Origin: Strongylocentrotus droebachiensis
Lineage: Eukaryota > Echinodermata > Echinoidea > Camarodonta > Strongylocentrotidae
Assembly: GCA_035222895.1 (NCBI GenBank)
Contig: JAVYIG010002121.1
Coordinates: 1 to 64,000, forward strand
DNA: 64,000 nucleotides
Direction: 5' to 3'
The translations under genes and the position numbers were made by a program. A model generated the notes under the pieces. The model had not been told where the DNA came from. It saw nothing but the letters and a program-made list of their open reading frames with translations, and did no database searches. Below, in pieces: positions 1 through 12,710 of this stretch (its first letter is position 1; each line of letters opens with the position of its first letter).

Positions 1-350
1 TCACTAAAGATGATGGATGAGACTATTGAAATTGCCTTGAGTTGATTTCTCAGAAGTCTCTGTGCATGTTCTATTCTGATGTTGGAGGATGGATGATGGA
101 TGGGAGGACAGATGGAGAGGAGACGGGTGGTAGTTTCATGAAATAAACATTCAGTACATGATGTCTTCTCCAGGTGTTCAATATGGGATGAAAGTGGGCC
201 GGTAAGAGCAGGTCTCTGCCATCACTCACTATCACCCAACACTTTTTTCTCAATTATGTCTCTTTCTCTTGATCTCCCTTTTCTTTCTTGAATTCTCTCA
301 CCATCTCTCTGATTCTCTTTAATTTTCTCTTGCTTTCTCTGTCTGTCTCT

Positions 351-413
351 CCCCCTCATCCCCTCCCTCTCTCTCTCTCTCTCTCCTTCTCTCTCTCTCC
401 TTCTCTCTCTCTT

Positions 414-453
<40 letters not shown>

Positions 454-492
454 TCTCTATCCCTCTTTATATCTCTTTCCACCCACTCCTCA

Positions 493-529
<37 letters not shown>

Positions 530-541
530 TCCCTCTCTTTC

Positions 542-581
<40 letters not shown>

Positions 582-598
582 TTCACATCTTTCTCTCT
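351..598. repeat. (CT)n microsatellite
   Basis: A polypyrimidine tract dominated by CT dinucleotides on the plus strand, with small CCT and TTT interruptions. The flanks from about 245 to 660 are also pyrimidine-rich. Confidence 0.95.
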
Positions 599-3501
599 TT
601 ATCTCTCCTAGCCCATTTATTCTCTTTTTGTATCTCTATCTCTCATTCTATTATATCCCCCTGTTTCTTTTTATTTTTGTCTTTCTTCTGAAGTCATTAT
701 GATGCTTTCCAGGTATGTTTGGCTGGCTTCAATGTCTAGTTGAAATTATTCTATCATCTGTAACAAAAACATAGAGTTGTGCGTCATCAATACCATGTAG
801 ACAGAAAGAGAGAAACACATTGAAAATACTTTACTTCCAGTCAACCTTGAACTTCAGTTGTTCTCAAGGAAATCAAAGAACAGTTAGTTATGATCGCTCA
901 GTCTCACCTTCAAACACGGACACTTTATGCAATTATATTGATAAAAAAGGAAGAACAAAACAAAATTTGATGTTGGTTGTAAGTGTTTAAAAAAGCAGAA
1001 CCATTCAATACATGTATGATTTTAATGTTTGATTTTAGGTAAATATAGATATTTTCAGTGAAAGAATTATTGCGAGAGTTATTCTCATTAGTTTAAAAGG
1101 TTTCACTGTTAAGACAAATCTCAGAGATTCTCTGTTTAGTCCAGACACTAATAGAATCCCTAAATTTAGTTCACACATGAATATAACAGACTTCTTTGGA
1201 ACACAGAGTAGCATAGCTTTCATTAAAAGTCCAAGGTAATGTTTTCTCCTGGCATTTGATATAACTTTTTTTGTCACTTATGCTCTTTAATCTTTTAAAC
1301 TAAATGTAGTTAATATCTCATATTGGTTTGTTGGGTGATTTTTATGCCTTTCTAATGATATGCAAATTATTCTAATTTGTTGACTGATCCCCTTCAGTAG
1401 ATTTTCCACATATTTATTTTAGAGACAACATGAGTGTGAACTGTCATTGTGTCATTCAAATAAAGAAACCCAACATTAAAACAAAAACTAAAATAGATGG
1501 GGGAAGAACATCAAGGAGTGCATGTTCCTCTCATCTTACATGAAGCTCTAAATCACTAAACCTTGTATACCTTTCTACAATAATCCCATTTAGATTAAAT
1601 GTGTTTCTGAGAAGTACATATTTGTCAACACGAATGTATCTTTAACACTGGCAACTTGTTTTTCTCAAGCACATCCCACTAATGCATAAGTGCAACTGGC
1701 ACGATGACATAACTGCAGTGTCTGCGATTCGAGTTCAGTCAGTTTGCGGGTCATTGGATGTGAACTTTCATAAGAAACAAAATTGGTAGTCTAAGATGGT
1801 TTCCTCCCCCCCCCCCCCCTCGCCCAATCTCACCCCTTTCAAAAGATTATGAACCTTAAGTGAAAATGAAAAGGGAGAGAGAGATGGAGAAAGAGAGAGA
1901 AAGAGAGAGAAGGAAGGATAGAGAGTGAGTCAGTATATATATCAAGGAGACTGAACATGCTAATAGTCATGAGGCTTTACATTGTCTGTTGAGAGCCAAA
2001 AGGCGTTACATAGTGTTAATGCCTTCCTTGCTGTCGACAATTGATTGTTCCATTTCATCAAAGAATGAGAATACCACTGAATCCAAAGAGAGGGGGTGTA
2101 AGTGCCCCTGCTAGCTGCACCCCTCCCCCACCTGTAGGGCATCTGCCTCAGTAGTATCAAGCTGGGAACTTGCTGGGAGCAAGAAGATCCTCTTGCAATA
2201 GTTTCAGACCTACACACCTCCAAACATTTAGTCAAAGATGTATCATATAATTCCATCTATCGCCTCTAATATTTCATCCTGCTGAATTCAATTACTTTAC
2301 CAAGCAGAGGTTGCGTAAAGCCCACCAGTGGCACAGCAGTAAACAACGGGAATGAAAATAAAACCTTGATGATTTCAGTAGTAGAGCTTCAACTGGCTAC
2401 CTCCAGTGATTTTTTTCTCCCCCAAAACAGTGATTACCTGATGTTTTGAAGCTATATGATATGACATGTGGCATATCTATAGTCCTTTTCTGTTCATAAT
2501 GTACTTGCCTATAGTGTCTTTCATTGTTGTTATTGTTTTTAAAATAAGTAAATAAAATATTACTGATTTGTTATTAATGGGAACTGGGTGGTCCCTTTTA
2601 CAAAAGCATATTGATATGATAAAATTCAATAGTCAACAGGGTAAATGGAAATGCATCTAAATGGAAATATTGGTATTGTCTTGAGTTTTGTGGGTGACAG
2701 TGATTATAAAGTTTCATAACATGTTCTAAGGGAGGTAATGGGGCTTTCTTATTAGTTTCAAGTTCAAGTACTTTCTCTCTCTGTATAAATAGTCTGAATG
2801 ATACAGAATGGAAATGGATTAAACCAATTGTCACATTTGCTGACATCTTGGTTTTCCTCTAAAACCTCAAAGTCAACATAGTTAGCATCATCCCACATAG
2901 ATAGTGAGTCACCGGATACTAAAATCACCAGATGAATTGGTAACAGTCGGTGCTATGGAGTGAACTCGTGCAAAAAAAACTTTGTTTTATCCATCAAATA
3001 TTTAAATGACATCACGAGACATAGATTCCCATGTGTGCAAACACGTGCGATGCTTGCAATTATTCTGTCTGTCGTCCCTTAGTAAAACCAAGGATTCAAC
3101 TTTTGCGAAGTGCACTGGCAACATCTGTAACCTTATTCTTTTCTAAAAGATTGTTTTCAACATCTAAAATCTTGGGAAGCGTTCCTAATTTAACCTTTTA
3201 TCATCATCTTTTATTGGGAACTCTTCCAGGGGGAATTTTGTTATAACTTTTACATTAAATTGTTTCTCAAATTTCTGAGGTTTGAATACAATTTAGAAAT
3301 TATTTTGATAGTAGGAAGATATAATGGTATCAAGATATGTAAATTATGCCAATAGAAGTTTTTACCATGCTTTTAGCCTGCCCTTTGTGATACTTTCTCA
3401 ATATTAAAAGATAACTATAATTCCATTTGATTTGATTCTCAGCCCACGGTTTGCCAGTCATATATTTTTTTTATGCTAAGAAAGATTTTTAGAGCTTAGG
3501 G

Positions 3502-3622
3502 GCATTTACACAGTGATAAAAAAAACCTAGGTTTTGTCGGAGGTTGCTAGGCAACCACTCATAAACATGATAAAAAAAACACTATATTTTTAAAGCTTTG
3601 CCAGGTTTTGCAGTGTAAATGC
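3502..3622. mobile_element. Possible small MITE
   Basis: Inverted ends GCATTTACACAGTG (left) and CAGTGTAAATGC (right), with AAAACCTAGG / CCAGGTTTTG just inside, about 120 bp apart. No clear target duplication was found. Confidence 0.4.
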
Positions 3623-4001
3623 TCATTTTCCAAACACTTTTTGTTGTTTGTAGTGTACATTGGCCTTTTACAGCTTATCGACTGTGATATTTCTGGGGGG
3701 GGGGGAGGGGTAACTGGGTAACTGTGACAGTTTACCTTGCAGTATTTTCCATATCTCTAAGCATGTACCTGTCTGTAAAGCCCAGACCTGAATTGCCCAA
3801 AGCATCCGACTGTCTAGCATGTCACTACCAGTCAGGCCATTCATCAATCAGGATAATAATTTGCATGAAATTGTTGATTCTTAATCCTATCTAAGGGCCT
3901 ACTTATAACCCATTTTAACAAGACCGACGGACACAAATAGCATCATAATTCCAAGGTCAGAGGTAATATACCACTTCTCATCTACAGATGAAGAAAAGTA
4001 G

Positions 4002-4030
4002 GAGAGAGAGAGAGAGAGAGAGGGGGGGGG
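4002..4030. repeat. (GA)n tract fused to a G run
   Basis: Ten GA units run directly into nine G. This is one of the few purine-on-plus tracts in the window. Confidence 0.9.
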
Positions 4031-4314
4031 TGGGGTGAAAATAGGAGTTACTTGTCTAGTCATCTAAAATGCTGATGTAGGGTTTAATAGAGACGCATCT
4101 TCACAACAACTTGGCATACTTTCTAACAACAAAAATACTCTATCCAAAATAAGAGAAGCCAGGAAGGGCAATCAACATAGACTTTCCTTCCTCCTCACCA
4201 GCCCCAATCACAAACTGGTTATCTCCAGATCTCATATCTCCACCGGTTGGATGATCCTGCAGCTTTTGAGGGTCGCTGCATCAATTTAAGACTCCAGTCA
4301 GAATTGACGTTCAG

Positions 4315-4668
4315 TGCCAATAGGTATGTCCTCATCAGCTCGAGATTGCCAAATAGCCCGCTATCTCTGATTTGGGAAATAAGCCTGAGGTTACAAATCA
4401 CGTCTTCATCAGCTTGGGACTCAACCTCGAAACCTTGAAACTCAAGATATTTTGCTCACCGTTCACGCAAAGTGCGAGTCTTCGGGCTGGTGAAGATATT
4501 TTGCAAACTAGCCCAAGATATCTTAGGATGATTAGCTCGACCAAATATCCCGCTAATTGCAACTGCGGGCTGATGAAGATGCAAATTAGCTGGATAATTT
4601 GCGATCGGAATAGTTAAAATAGCGGGTGATTTGGCAATTTTGAGCTGATGAGGACAGGCCTAATGAGG
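4315..4668. mobile_element. Foldback element with about 42-bp inverted arms
   Basis: The left arm (about 4321-4363: TGTCCTCATCAGCTC, ATTGCCAAAT, CCCGCTAT) matches the reverse complement of 4618-4660 with few mismatches. Internal sequence repeats GCTGATGAAGA-type words. It looks like a non-autonomous DNA transposon; no transposase is present. Confidence 0.55.
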
Positions 4669-5591
4669 ATGTACCTACCATGATGTCTCAATGAGGACAT
4701 AGACTGAAGGATAATGTCAAGGCTCTTTGATAGCATCTTGCCCCCTCCATGGAGTCTTCCTCTGTTCTTTCTTCATCCTACGGGCCCCATCCCCTTTATT
4801 ATAAAATTAAAGTATTCCCAACATTGATGGAGGACAGTCCTTAGTGATCAATCGCAATCCTTGTGATGGCAATGAATGTACTCTTAAAATGTTTTAATTG
4901 TAAATAATACTTTATATATATTCTTCTTGTAGGTACCTGTATTTTTCAAGTCTTTCTTTGAGAAATACTTTTTTCTTCTTCATAATTCCTCTTCTAGTAA
5001 TAAATCTAACACAATTTGATTGACCAATAAACTCAATTCACAATTTCTCATTGGATAAAATGTATTTGATAAAAGATCACAAATGACACTGTTGGTGAGA
5101 AAGAACTTGAAAGAAACTACTAAATTGATGTGCTAGAAAGCTGTAGTTCTGTTCTAATTAATGAATAGTGAGCGCTTCTTCTCAAGGATGAGAGACATGA
5201 ACATTTCAAATTAAGTTAACTTAAACTTACAGTGTAAATTACCTTTTCTCTTGTTTTGCGATCAAGAAAACTAGTTCATCATACAGTGAATGATGTCCTG
5301 TCAATCCTAATGTCAGTATCACGCTGGTAATGTTTTAATCAATGTCAAGAGTTGATCCATCATAGCTAAATGAGTAGAAGACACAGTATCTTATATACAG
5401 GTGGGTGAAGAGAAAAGATAATATCTACAAGAAATACCTGAAGATAATGAAGTCATGCATCATGCTTATGTAATGATATGGATATTCTCGCGTTTACGTT
5501 TTCCTCAAAGGTTCATTGACGTACATGTACAAGGCAAATTCCTGGTAGATTTCGCTAGAACTATTTTTACAAACATACATGGTGAATTCCT

Positions 5592-6470
5592 TGTATGCTA
5601 TTTTTAACACCTGTTCCGAGACGTTGCGCTCTTAATTTTGGCTCTACTTTTTCGGCTTGGCCGATTGGATTAGGTGTCGCTGGGCGTGTCGCCACAGTTG
5701 ACTTAAATTTAATTAGGCAAATTTGGGAAATAGATTTGTATTACAATTGGAAGGGTTTTTCCTTGTTGCCGGGTCTGTTCACACTATCGAAATAGTATGA
5801 GAGAGGAAGTGAAGATTACAGGTGTGTAATAGCCAGAAGCATGTGGGCTCGCTAGTGTGGACGGACATAGCAACATTTATCCTTTTTATATTCATTGAAT
5901 TAATTTCCAGGGTTGTTGGGTCTCCGGGTGATTTGCATCTCTTGTTTGAAAGATTGGAATGTAAGAGACCCAGGTGGGTGCGTGAAAGAAGTATGCGAGG
6001 AATAGAGATGCGGATCATCCGGAGCGCCTTATATTCGTGGGGGTAAATTCGCCAAGAAATATAGGACCTTTTAATACGGAAACTAATTATGGGTGGATTG
6101 ATATTACGCAAAGCGTCTGTGTGACACGCCTCAATTTTTGGGAGGACGAGGCGTGTCAGTTCGGGGGGATATAAAAACCGAGTTGCGTCTCTGGAGCGGG
6201 ACCTCTTTTCCGTTACGATACCGACATGAGTTGCTAATTTGCTTTAATTGGGTTGCCCAGCCCCAAAAGATGAACTTCGTGATTTATTAATTCTAAGTTT
6301 ATTTTAATAAATCTTCAACTCCAATCAATAATTTGTTTTAGTGACTTTGATTTATCTTCGTTTTTCTACACTTCAAGAACTAAAGTTATACTTTAACATT
6401 TTCTGAGTCGGTACTAGGCGGGGCGGCTTTAGCCACCGGGCCGTCTCGCCGTGGATCGCTTCAATTACAC
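5592..6470 (+). mobile_element. Possible solo LTR of a retrotransposon
   Basis: A GC-richer block of about 0.88 kb has the order expected of an LTR: a promoter with TATA (GGGATATAAAAACCG, about 6167-6181), a polyadenylation signal AATAAA about 135 bp further on (6307-6312), then a GC-rich end finishing ATTACA. A 10-bp inverted repeat (6123-6132 / 6148-6157) precedes the TATA. I could not define matching target duplications, so the boundaries are approximate and a different element type is possible. Confidence 0.35.
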
Positions 6471-8343
6471 TGCATGTTCAAGGTGAGCCTGTTATCACAT
6501 CACTTGACATTTCATACTATCATTTTGTCCTTCTAGAAAAACACATTAGATATACAGTAGTAAGAATAATAAAAGTTAATATTTCCTGTTTGATATATTC
6601 TTGCACTGTTATGGGGTATAAGGTGATGGTTTTTTAATGTCAAATACATATACACTTTGTGTTGAAAAAAAAAAAAAGTAAAAGTAAAAAGAACAAAAAC
6701 TATTAATTTCTGTACTTTTTCTATCCAGACTTTCATTTTGTAAACCTAGTTTGTGACAAGAGTTGATTTCATAAAACAAAATATAAGTATCAAGTGTGGC
6801 AAATTATTAAAGAATGAGAACCTAGAATTTGACATTTCTGTCTGCAAATCTCCCTGTTATAGTTCAAATAAACTCAACTTGTCGTTTGTCTTATAATGAT
6901 GTGTAAACAATTTTTTTTCTTATTTCTGCCATGTATGTGCACCTGTACACTTTATTCAATTTAAACAGGAACGCTGTCCAAGAATACCTTATAAATCTAA
7001 AGTTCTCTCATTCTCACGCTTACTGCGATGAAATCAAGTTATCTAGTTCCAGAACTTTTCAGCACTTGTGTCCAGTTTTGTTTCATTGCACTTCATGTCA
7101 TTACATATTTGAAGGGGGATTTAAAGAATGTAGACAAGGATTGTATGTCACTGGCGTACATTGAACCCCAAACGATGAGAAAGTGAAACTGAAACAGCGC
7201 AGGTGTTAGTGTGACACCCTAACATTAATAAGATGGGAACATGAATGTAAGCCCAGACACAGCGGGACACCTGTTCATCTGTGTCTAGTATAGATACTAA
7301 ATATGACCCTAACATTATACCATCACAGGTGTTAGATTGTACCACTTTAGAGTTTGATAAGTTGTGAATCAAATAATTCATCCCAATTCTTCTTAAAACA
7401 TCATACAACATAAGAATATTTGATGCTCATTCGTTGACTGCCTTACAAAGCTGTAATCAAATTACTATCTTGTTGATACCAAATTTGAAGTCAAATTCAC
7501 TTGTTCATGATGATATTCTGAGAAAGATGATACGATCTTGATATTTTCATGGTAATTCTGGTACAATATGTTTCAATCTTGTGATTGAATCAAATGGAGT
7601 TATGATTGCGTTTCTTTAACAATATATTATGTTCAAGTTTTTGTAAGTGCACATAAGTTTACATTTTACTCTTGTCTGCTGGCACACAAAAAGACCTTTT
7701 AAATTGACTGGTGTAATGCCTAGGTCACATTTGCTGCTATTTCTTTAAAAATCAATTCCTGAGTCATCAAATGACTAGACTTTGGGTCAAAATTTCAAGG
7801 CTTACCCAACTTGTTAGAGACTCAGGTTGTAGGCATTGTTTGACGGACACACCTTTGGTTTCCTGGTGTAGATGTAATACCAGTTCTGTCTGCTTGCTCC
7901 TGCAAAGTATGTCAACCGTACATCCCTATGTTCTCCAGGACTATAGACTGAGCCAACAGAATAAGAATCAGGCATACATGACAACAGCGGTGTACTGGTG
8001 GGGGCTTGGAGGTGAATGGAAAAAATTAAATAAAAAAAAGCAAAAGAAAGCAAAAGAAGAAAAAAATTGGGGTGAAAGAATAACCCACCCTCCCCCCCCC
8101 CCCCCCAAAAAAAAAAAAAGATTTAAAAAAAGATTTACCTACCAATATTTGTTAATATACCCCAAAATCATGATAATGTGCTTTTAAAGGCAGTTCATAA
8201 CTTAATGTGTACATTTGAAAAGGCAAGCATTTTCTATATTTATAAATTAAGTACATTTATCCTTAAATGGGCACCACTGACACTTTATAATTCTAATAAA
8301 ATGTTATCCAGGTAACTGTCAATGTTATAGACTTGTATCAAAT

Positions 8344-8590
8344 TCTCTCATCATCATCATCATATCCAAAGTTCACATGTCAATGTAATTTAATAAGTCA
8401 CTACCATCAGCAGCATCCTCCTCCTCCTTTTGTTCATCATCATCGTCATTATCGTCATCGTCATCATCGTCATTATCATCATCATCATCATCATCATCAC
8501 CTTCCTCCACATCCTCATCATCATCATCATCATCAGCACCATCCTCATCATTATCACCATCACCATAATCATCATCATCATTTCCTTTTT
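8344..8590. repeat. (CAT/ATC)n trinucleotide tract
   Basis: About 240 bp dominated by TCA/CAT triplets with CGT, CCT and CAC interruptions. Long open frames across it are artefacts of the repeat. Confidence 0.95.
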
Positions 8591-9117
8591 CTTGCTTAGG
8601 TCATTTCTTATAACTCATCGGCTTGTCTAAAATAGCCTTGCATGATATCATTTATCTTAAAACATACTATTATTTGAAACCCTGTCAATCAAAATCAGTC
8701 TTGGAAAAAAGAAAAGCCGCCATAAAATTGTTCCTTTTTACAAATAATTTATTCAGCACATTTCATATATAACATCAGAAATATTTCTGTACACACAATA
8801 CACAACTTTAACTACAATAGACAGTGGTTTAAACAAAAACTACAATGAAAATCTGTACAATAGTCTCAAAACACACCAACAAAAATGTTACTAGATTTGC
8901 ATCCCTACTTTTGTCTTTTTGTCCATTTCCCTTGCCCTTCATGATTTTAAATAGCACAATGAAATAAGTAAGAGCTGGTTTCAATTTATTGCAAATTAAC
9001 ATGACATGACCATTTCTCTATCTAATCCTTGCACTATGTGCTAGTAATAATGGATTGCACTTTTTCAACCTCTGTCTTTATTTACAAGTGTATATTTCAA
9101 AACTCCTAAGTCTCTAA

Positions 9118-9495
9118 GGGCGCGTTCATGCTTGATTTTGATGGCCAGAATCAGGCATTTGTTACGCGTTTAGTTTAAAACACAATTGCGTTCATGCTCA
9201 CTTTTTTAGAATCACCGAAAAACGGCGATCACGATCACCGATCGTAAACTCACAAAAAGATGCGTTTACAATTTGTAAACGCGTTTAAATGGGGTCAACG
9301 CACTGACCTCTAGTGAGTCTACGTAGCATGCGCACACAGGTTTGCGAATCCAGCTGAAGGCCACCCAAGGAGAATTGCCTGGAGAAGTGAGCATGAACAG
9401 TGCACCGTGGAACTGCGATTACGATTACGATGAGCGTTTACGATGAGCGTTACAAATCGCTCATTCTGCCTTCAAAATCAAGCATGAACGCGCCC
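9118..9495. mobile_element. PIF/Harbinger-like MITE with TAA duplication
   Basis: A 378-bp element. Its ends are a near-perfect inverted repeat beginning GGGCGCGTTCATGCTTGATT, 24 bp without mismatch and similar to about 50 bp. TAA lies on both sides (9115-9117 and 9496-9498), as in PIF/Harbinger insertions. Because CTAAG is also repeated, a 5-bp duplication around a slightly shorter element fits equally. No open frame of transposase size. Confidence 0.8.
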
Positions 9496-10658
9496 TAAGC
9501 TGCAGGAATAAAGATATATTTCATTGTCACTCCACAACATAGAATGAAATAATGCTTAGAGTTAGTAATGTGGAGATTGGATGAAATAACTTAGACAAGA
9601 AATAAATCTCATGAAGGTAATTGTCTTCTTCTTCAAGATTGTTCATTTGCCATTTCTGTTGAATTCAGATAGATTTTGAAAAGGCAATTTGAAGATGAAA
9701 CATATTTCTTGCAAAGATTCCATTGAGCAATATTGAATTCACTATTTTCAGTTTCGGTTTAGTATATATTACAAGAAGTTTGCTATGCTGACATACCTAC
9801 ACCATATACAAATATCTTCTGCTGCAGAGTTTATTACATTTTTAAATGTGAAGTCAGTAACATAAATAGTTTGGTGATAGAAGGGATACAAAACTTGCAG
9901 ATCATACTGGCAGTTTATCGTTGGTTTTCTCTTCTTTTTCAATTTACTGTTTTTTTTTTGTTTTTTTTTCTTCTCAAATGCCAGGTTAACCAACCCGTTG
10001 CATACAGGAAATGAGCAATGTTTTGTATCGGAATAAGATATTTCAGTATTCAGTAGGTTAAGATGTTTGGTTAGATCATGTGATGATCAATCTGGATTGA
10101 TTCATTTGCTTCATCTATTCTAGTCCTTGGTAAAGGGAAGGAACTGGTTGAAAGTGAACCACCAACCCTAATGTTTGAACAGATTTAACCTTAAAACTGT
10201 CACCTCCCCCCCTAAAACTTCCACACCCATGACTCAATAATAGAATTGTAATGATTAGGTCTTTATTCTTCTATACAAAAAGAAAAAGAAAACTGTTGTA
10301 TGGGCCTTTGTAGTTACTTCTTTGACAATGATTTAGGCATCATTACAAAGACTCACTTTTTAAAACTTGATTCTATATTACTGCCTCACAATAAACAAAT
10401 GATAATCACATTTCGTTTAGCACTAGATTGTAAAGATGAAATGTACTGTTTACTCAATATGGTAAACCCAAACATTTGTAAATATAAATGTGACAGTTTG
10501 CCTTTTGTTTGAGAATTTTAAACTTTACATGTAAAGTGTACAGGTTTATAGTGACATCATTAAATCAATTAGCTTAAATAAGTACATGTTGCAACTTCTT
10601 ACCACTATGGTTTCATTACAGTCTATTGAAAGCCAGAGAGGAAATAATGTCATGATAA

Positions 10659-11140
10659 AGATAACACAAAGTTTTGGTAATATTTCAACAAGATTGGATT
10701 ATGAAAATTAAAATTTGCATTACCATTGTGAAACCTAGTGTTAGAATAAACAACTTTGAACAAATTTGGATCTAAAACACTAAGGATATCGAGAAATTAA
10801 AATATCAAATTTATTAGTGCTCCTGATAAATTACAAATAGCGCCTACGGCCGTACACTGGTAGCTGCAACCATGAAAATCTCAGAATATGCAGTTCTGAT
10901 ATACAATTTCCAAACGGGAATAGAAAATCGGTTGATTTTAGTCAAAAAACATTGAAGCTAAAGCAATATCAATCTTGAGAGGGAGCTATACAACATCAAA
11001 AGTGTATTATTCACAATTTCATCACTTTAGAATCGATTTCAACCATGGCAACGATCATTGAATATTGTAGGCTCTCATATGCTTCTAATATGTTCATTTG
11101 AAGCAAATTCATGACCCCATACCAAAACTTTGTATTACCT
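10659..11140 (-). mobile_element. TTAA-type MITE, family 1 (older copy)
   Basis: About 482 bp, an inverted copy of 35917-36392. Terminal inverted repeats resemble AGGTAATACAAAGTTTTGG. The flanking tetranucleotides have mutated from TTAA (ATAA on the left, CAAA on the right). Confidence 0.75.
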
Positions 11141-11932
11141 CAAAATTAAGCAGCTCCTTTTTAACTGTCAACAAATATAATGATGATCCTTCTTACATGA
11201 CTATTCAAGTTTGATAATAATAAGAAATAGATTTGCAGCACGTATTTGTTTCCTTTAACAGAATATACAATAATTCTCTAGAAAAGTAAGCATTAAGATT
11301 TGCTTAGAGTGTTGCCTAATTTTCTCCTAAAACATGCACCTTGGAAAGTTTTCTGTGATTTGGAAAAGTCAAACATTCTTTTAGTTTTTGTCTGTCTAGA
11401 TTTCACTATTTCAGTATAATACTGTCACTATTTTATGTAAAGGAATACATGGATAAGTTCCTTTAAAAGGGTAGCAACTAACTGCAACACATCAAACCTT
11501 TATATAAAGACTACATAAAAATGGATAAGAAAAGCAGTTTTCATTTAAAGGTGGGTTACAGGTTTCTTTTATACAGTTTTCATTGAGAATCTTACCTCAC
11601 GGAGAACCAAATGATGTTCTATTTGACAGGTGGTCTTTTTATACAGGTGGTTTCAAAGGATGTTTGAATGTATATAGTACTGCCCAAACATTGCTAGAAC
11701 TCAAAACAATGATACCTCAGTGAAGATTCAGCAGTGAGAGCATTCCTAATAAATATATAATTTTCACAAATACAACCCAACAACTTGTGCAACGTGGCAG
11801 CAAAGACCTTCCATGAATCTCACCAACTTTTACTTAGATCTTATATCAAATGCACTTATTGGAAGAATCACAAATAATTATTGAACGATTTAATTATCCT
11901 GTATCTTGGCAAATGATATCGTCTTGAACTGG

Positions 11933-12080
11933 ACCCAGTTTGATAAAACTTGTTATCAATAACAAGTTATAATAACTTGTAGTGTACTGCTACTGAAATT
12001 GTGGTATTTGATTGGCTGAGAGCTAATTTGTCAAAGAAATTTAAAATTTGTTATTGATAAGAAGTTTTATGAAACAGGGC
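11933..12080. mobile_element. Short MITE with about 30-bp inverted ends
   Basis: The left end (CAGTTTGATAAAACTTGTTA, continuing TCAATAACAA) pairs with the right end ending TTTATGAAACAGGGC. Total about 148 bp. Target duplication not clear. Confidence 0.6.
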
Positions 12081-12650
12081 AAAGTTAAAGTTTGAAAGCG
12101 AATAAAGACTTTAAAGTCGTTTACTTTAAAGGGAGGCTTTACTACTGCAGCTAGAAGGGATTAGACCACCCAGAGAGCCATCGAGGTCACTGTGACAGGT
12201 GGCTATCTCATTAACTCAGCTCTCATTTAACATAAGAAAAAGAGGATCATGGGGGACCAACAGGCACCGATTTGGGAAGTTTTCTATATAGAGGGAGCAA
12301 GTAGCTACAAGTAGGACAGTGTGCCTTTAAAGACAAGGAAACCAAGGGCTTGTTTTGTAAACACAAACTTGATGCTGATTCTTCCTAGGTGATCTGACAA
12401 ATGTTACTCAATCAACATTTGCTCTAAACTTTTTTTTTTTTCATAAAAAATGTAAGGTTAGGGTTAGGTATGCTGTGGGGCTTTTGAATGTGTTAGATAG
12501 ACTGTTTGGTTGAACTGACTATTGTCAGTGAAGGACAATGATTGCAGAGAAATCGAAACACCAAATAATTTATTGTAAAGTCTCTTCCTCGTTTAAAAGG
12601 CTCAACAGTCATTAAAGGTTGTCTTTTCCAAATGCAAGGATACTGTACCT

Positions 12651-12701
12651 TTTATTCAGAATAGAACAGGGAAAGAAACAGTCCATCTCTGGGGTTTTAT
12701 T
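12651..12701 (-). terminator. Polyadenylation signals of gene A
   Basis: Two AATAAA hexamers on the minus strand (12696-12701 and 12651-12656) lie 10 and 55 nt beyond the gene A stop codon. The second leaves a more normal 3' UTR length. Which one is used cannot be told from sequence. Confidence 0.4.
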
Positions 12702-12710
12702 TTTTAATCA

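Larger units (their letters stand above)
1..12650. other. Intergenic DNA downstream of gene A, no gene seen
   Basis: No exon with coding character plus splice signals was recognised on either strand. Repeats and elements listed separately occupy 351-598, 3502-3622, 4002-4030, 4315-4668, about 5592-6470, 8344-8590, 9118-9495, 10659-11140 and 11933-12080. The stretches between them (600-1960, 2280-3480, 4680-5590, 6480-8080, 8600-9110, 9500-10650, 11141-11930) are AT-rich with nothing I can name. A short foldback at 1993-2031 belongs to a recurring hairpin family. Confidence 0.6.

Noticed and set aside
222..581. Open frames of Ser/Leu or Arg/Glu across CT tracts, here and at 18276-18758, 20646-20985, 40255-40705, 41665-42173 and similar places
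   Set aside because: They are the unavoidable translations of dinucleotide repeats, with no start context or splice structure.
7771..8187. 138-codon plus-strand open frame
   Set aside because: It ends in translated polyC/polyA sequence and shows no domain, splice context or codon bias.
8333..8630. Poly-His and poly-Ile/Met open frames
   Set aside because: Direct translation of the CAT/ATC repeat in different frames.
8700..12650. A very long 3' UTR of gene A reaching the AATAAA near 8746
   Set aside because: At least three mobile elements lie in between and two polyadenylation signals sit just after the stop codon.
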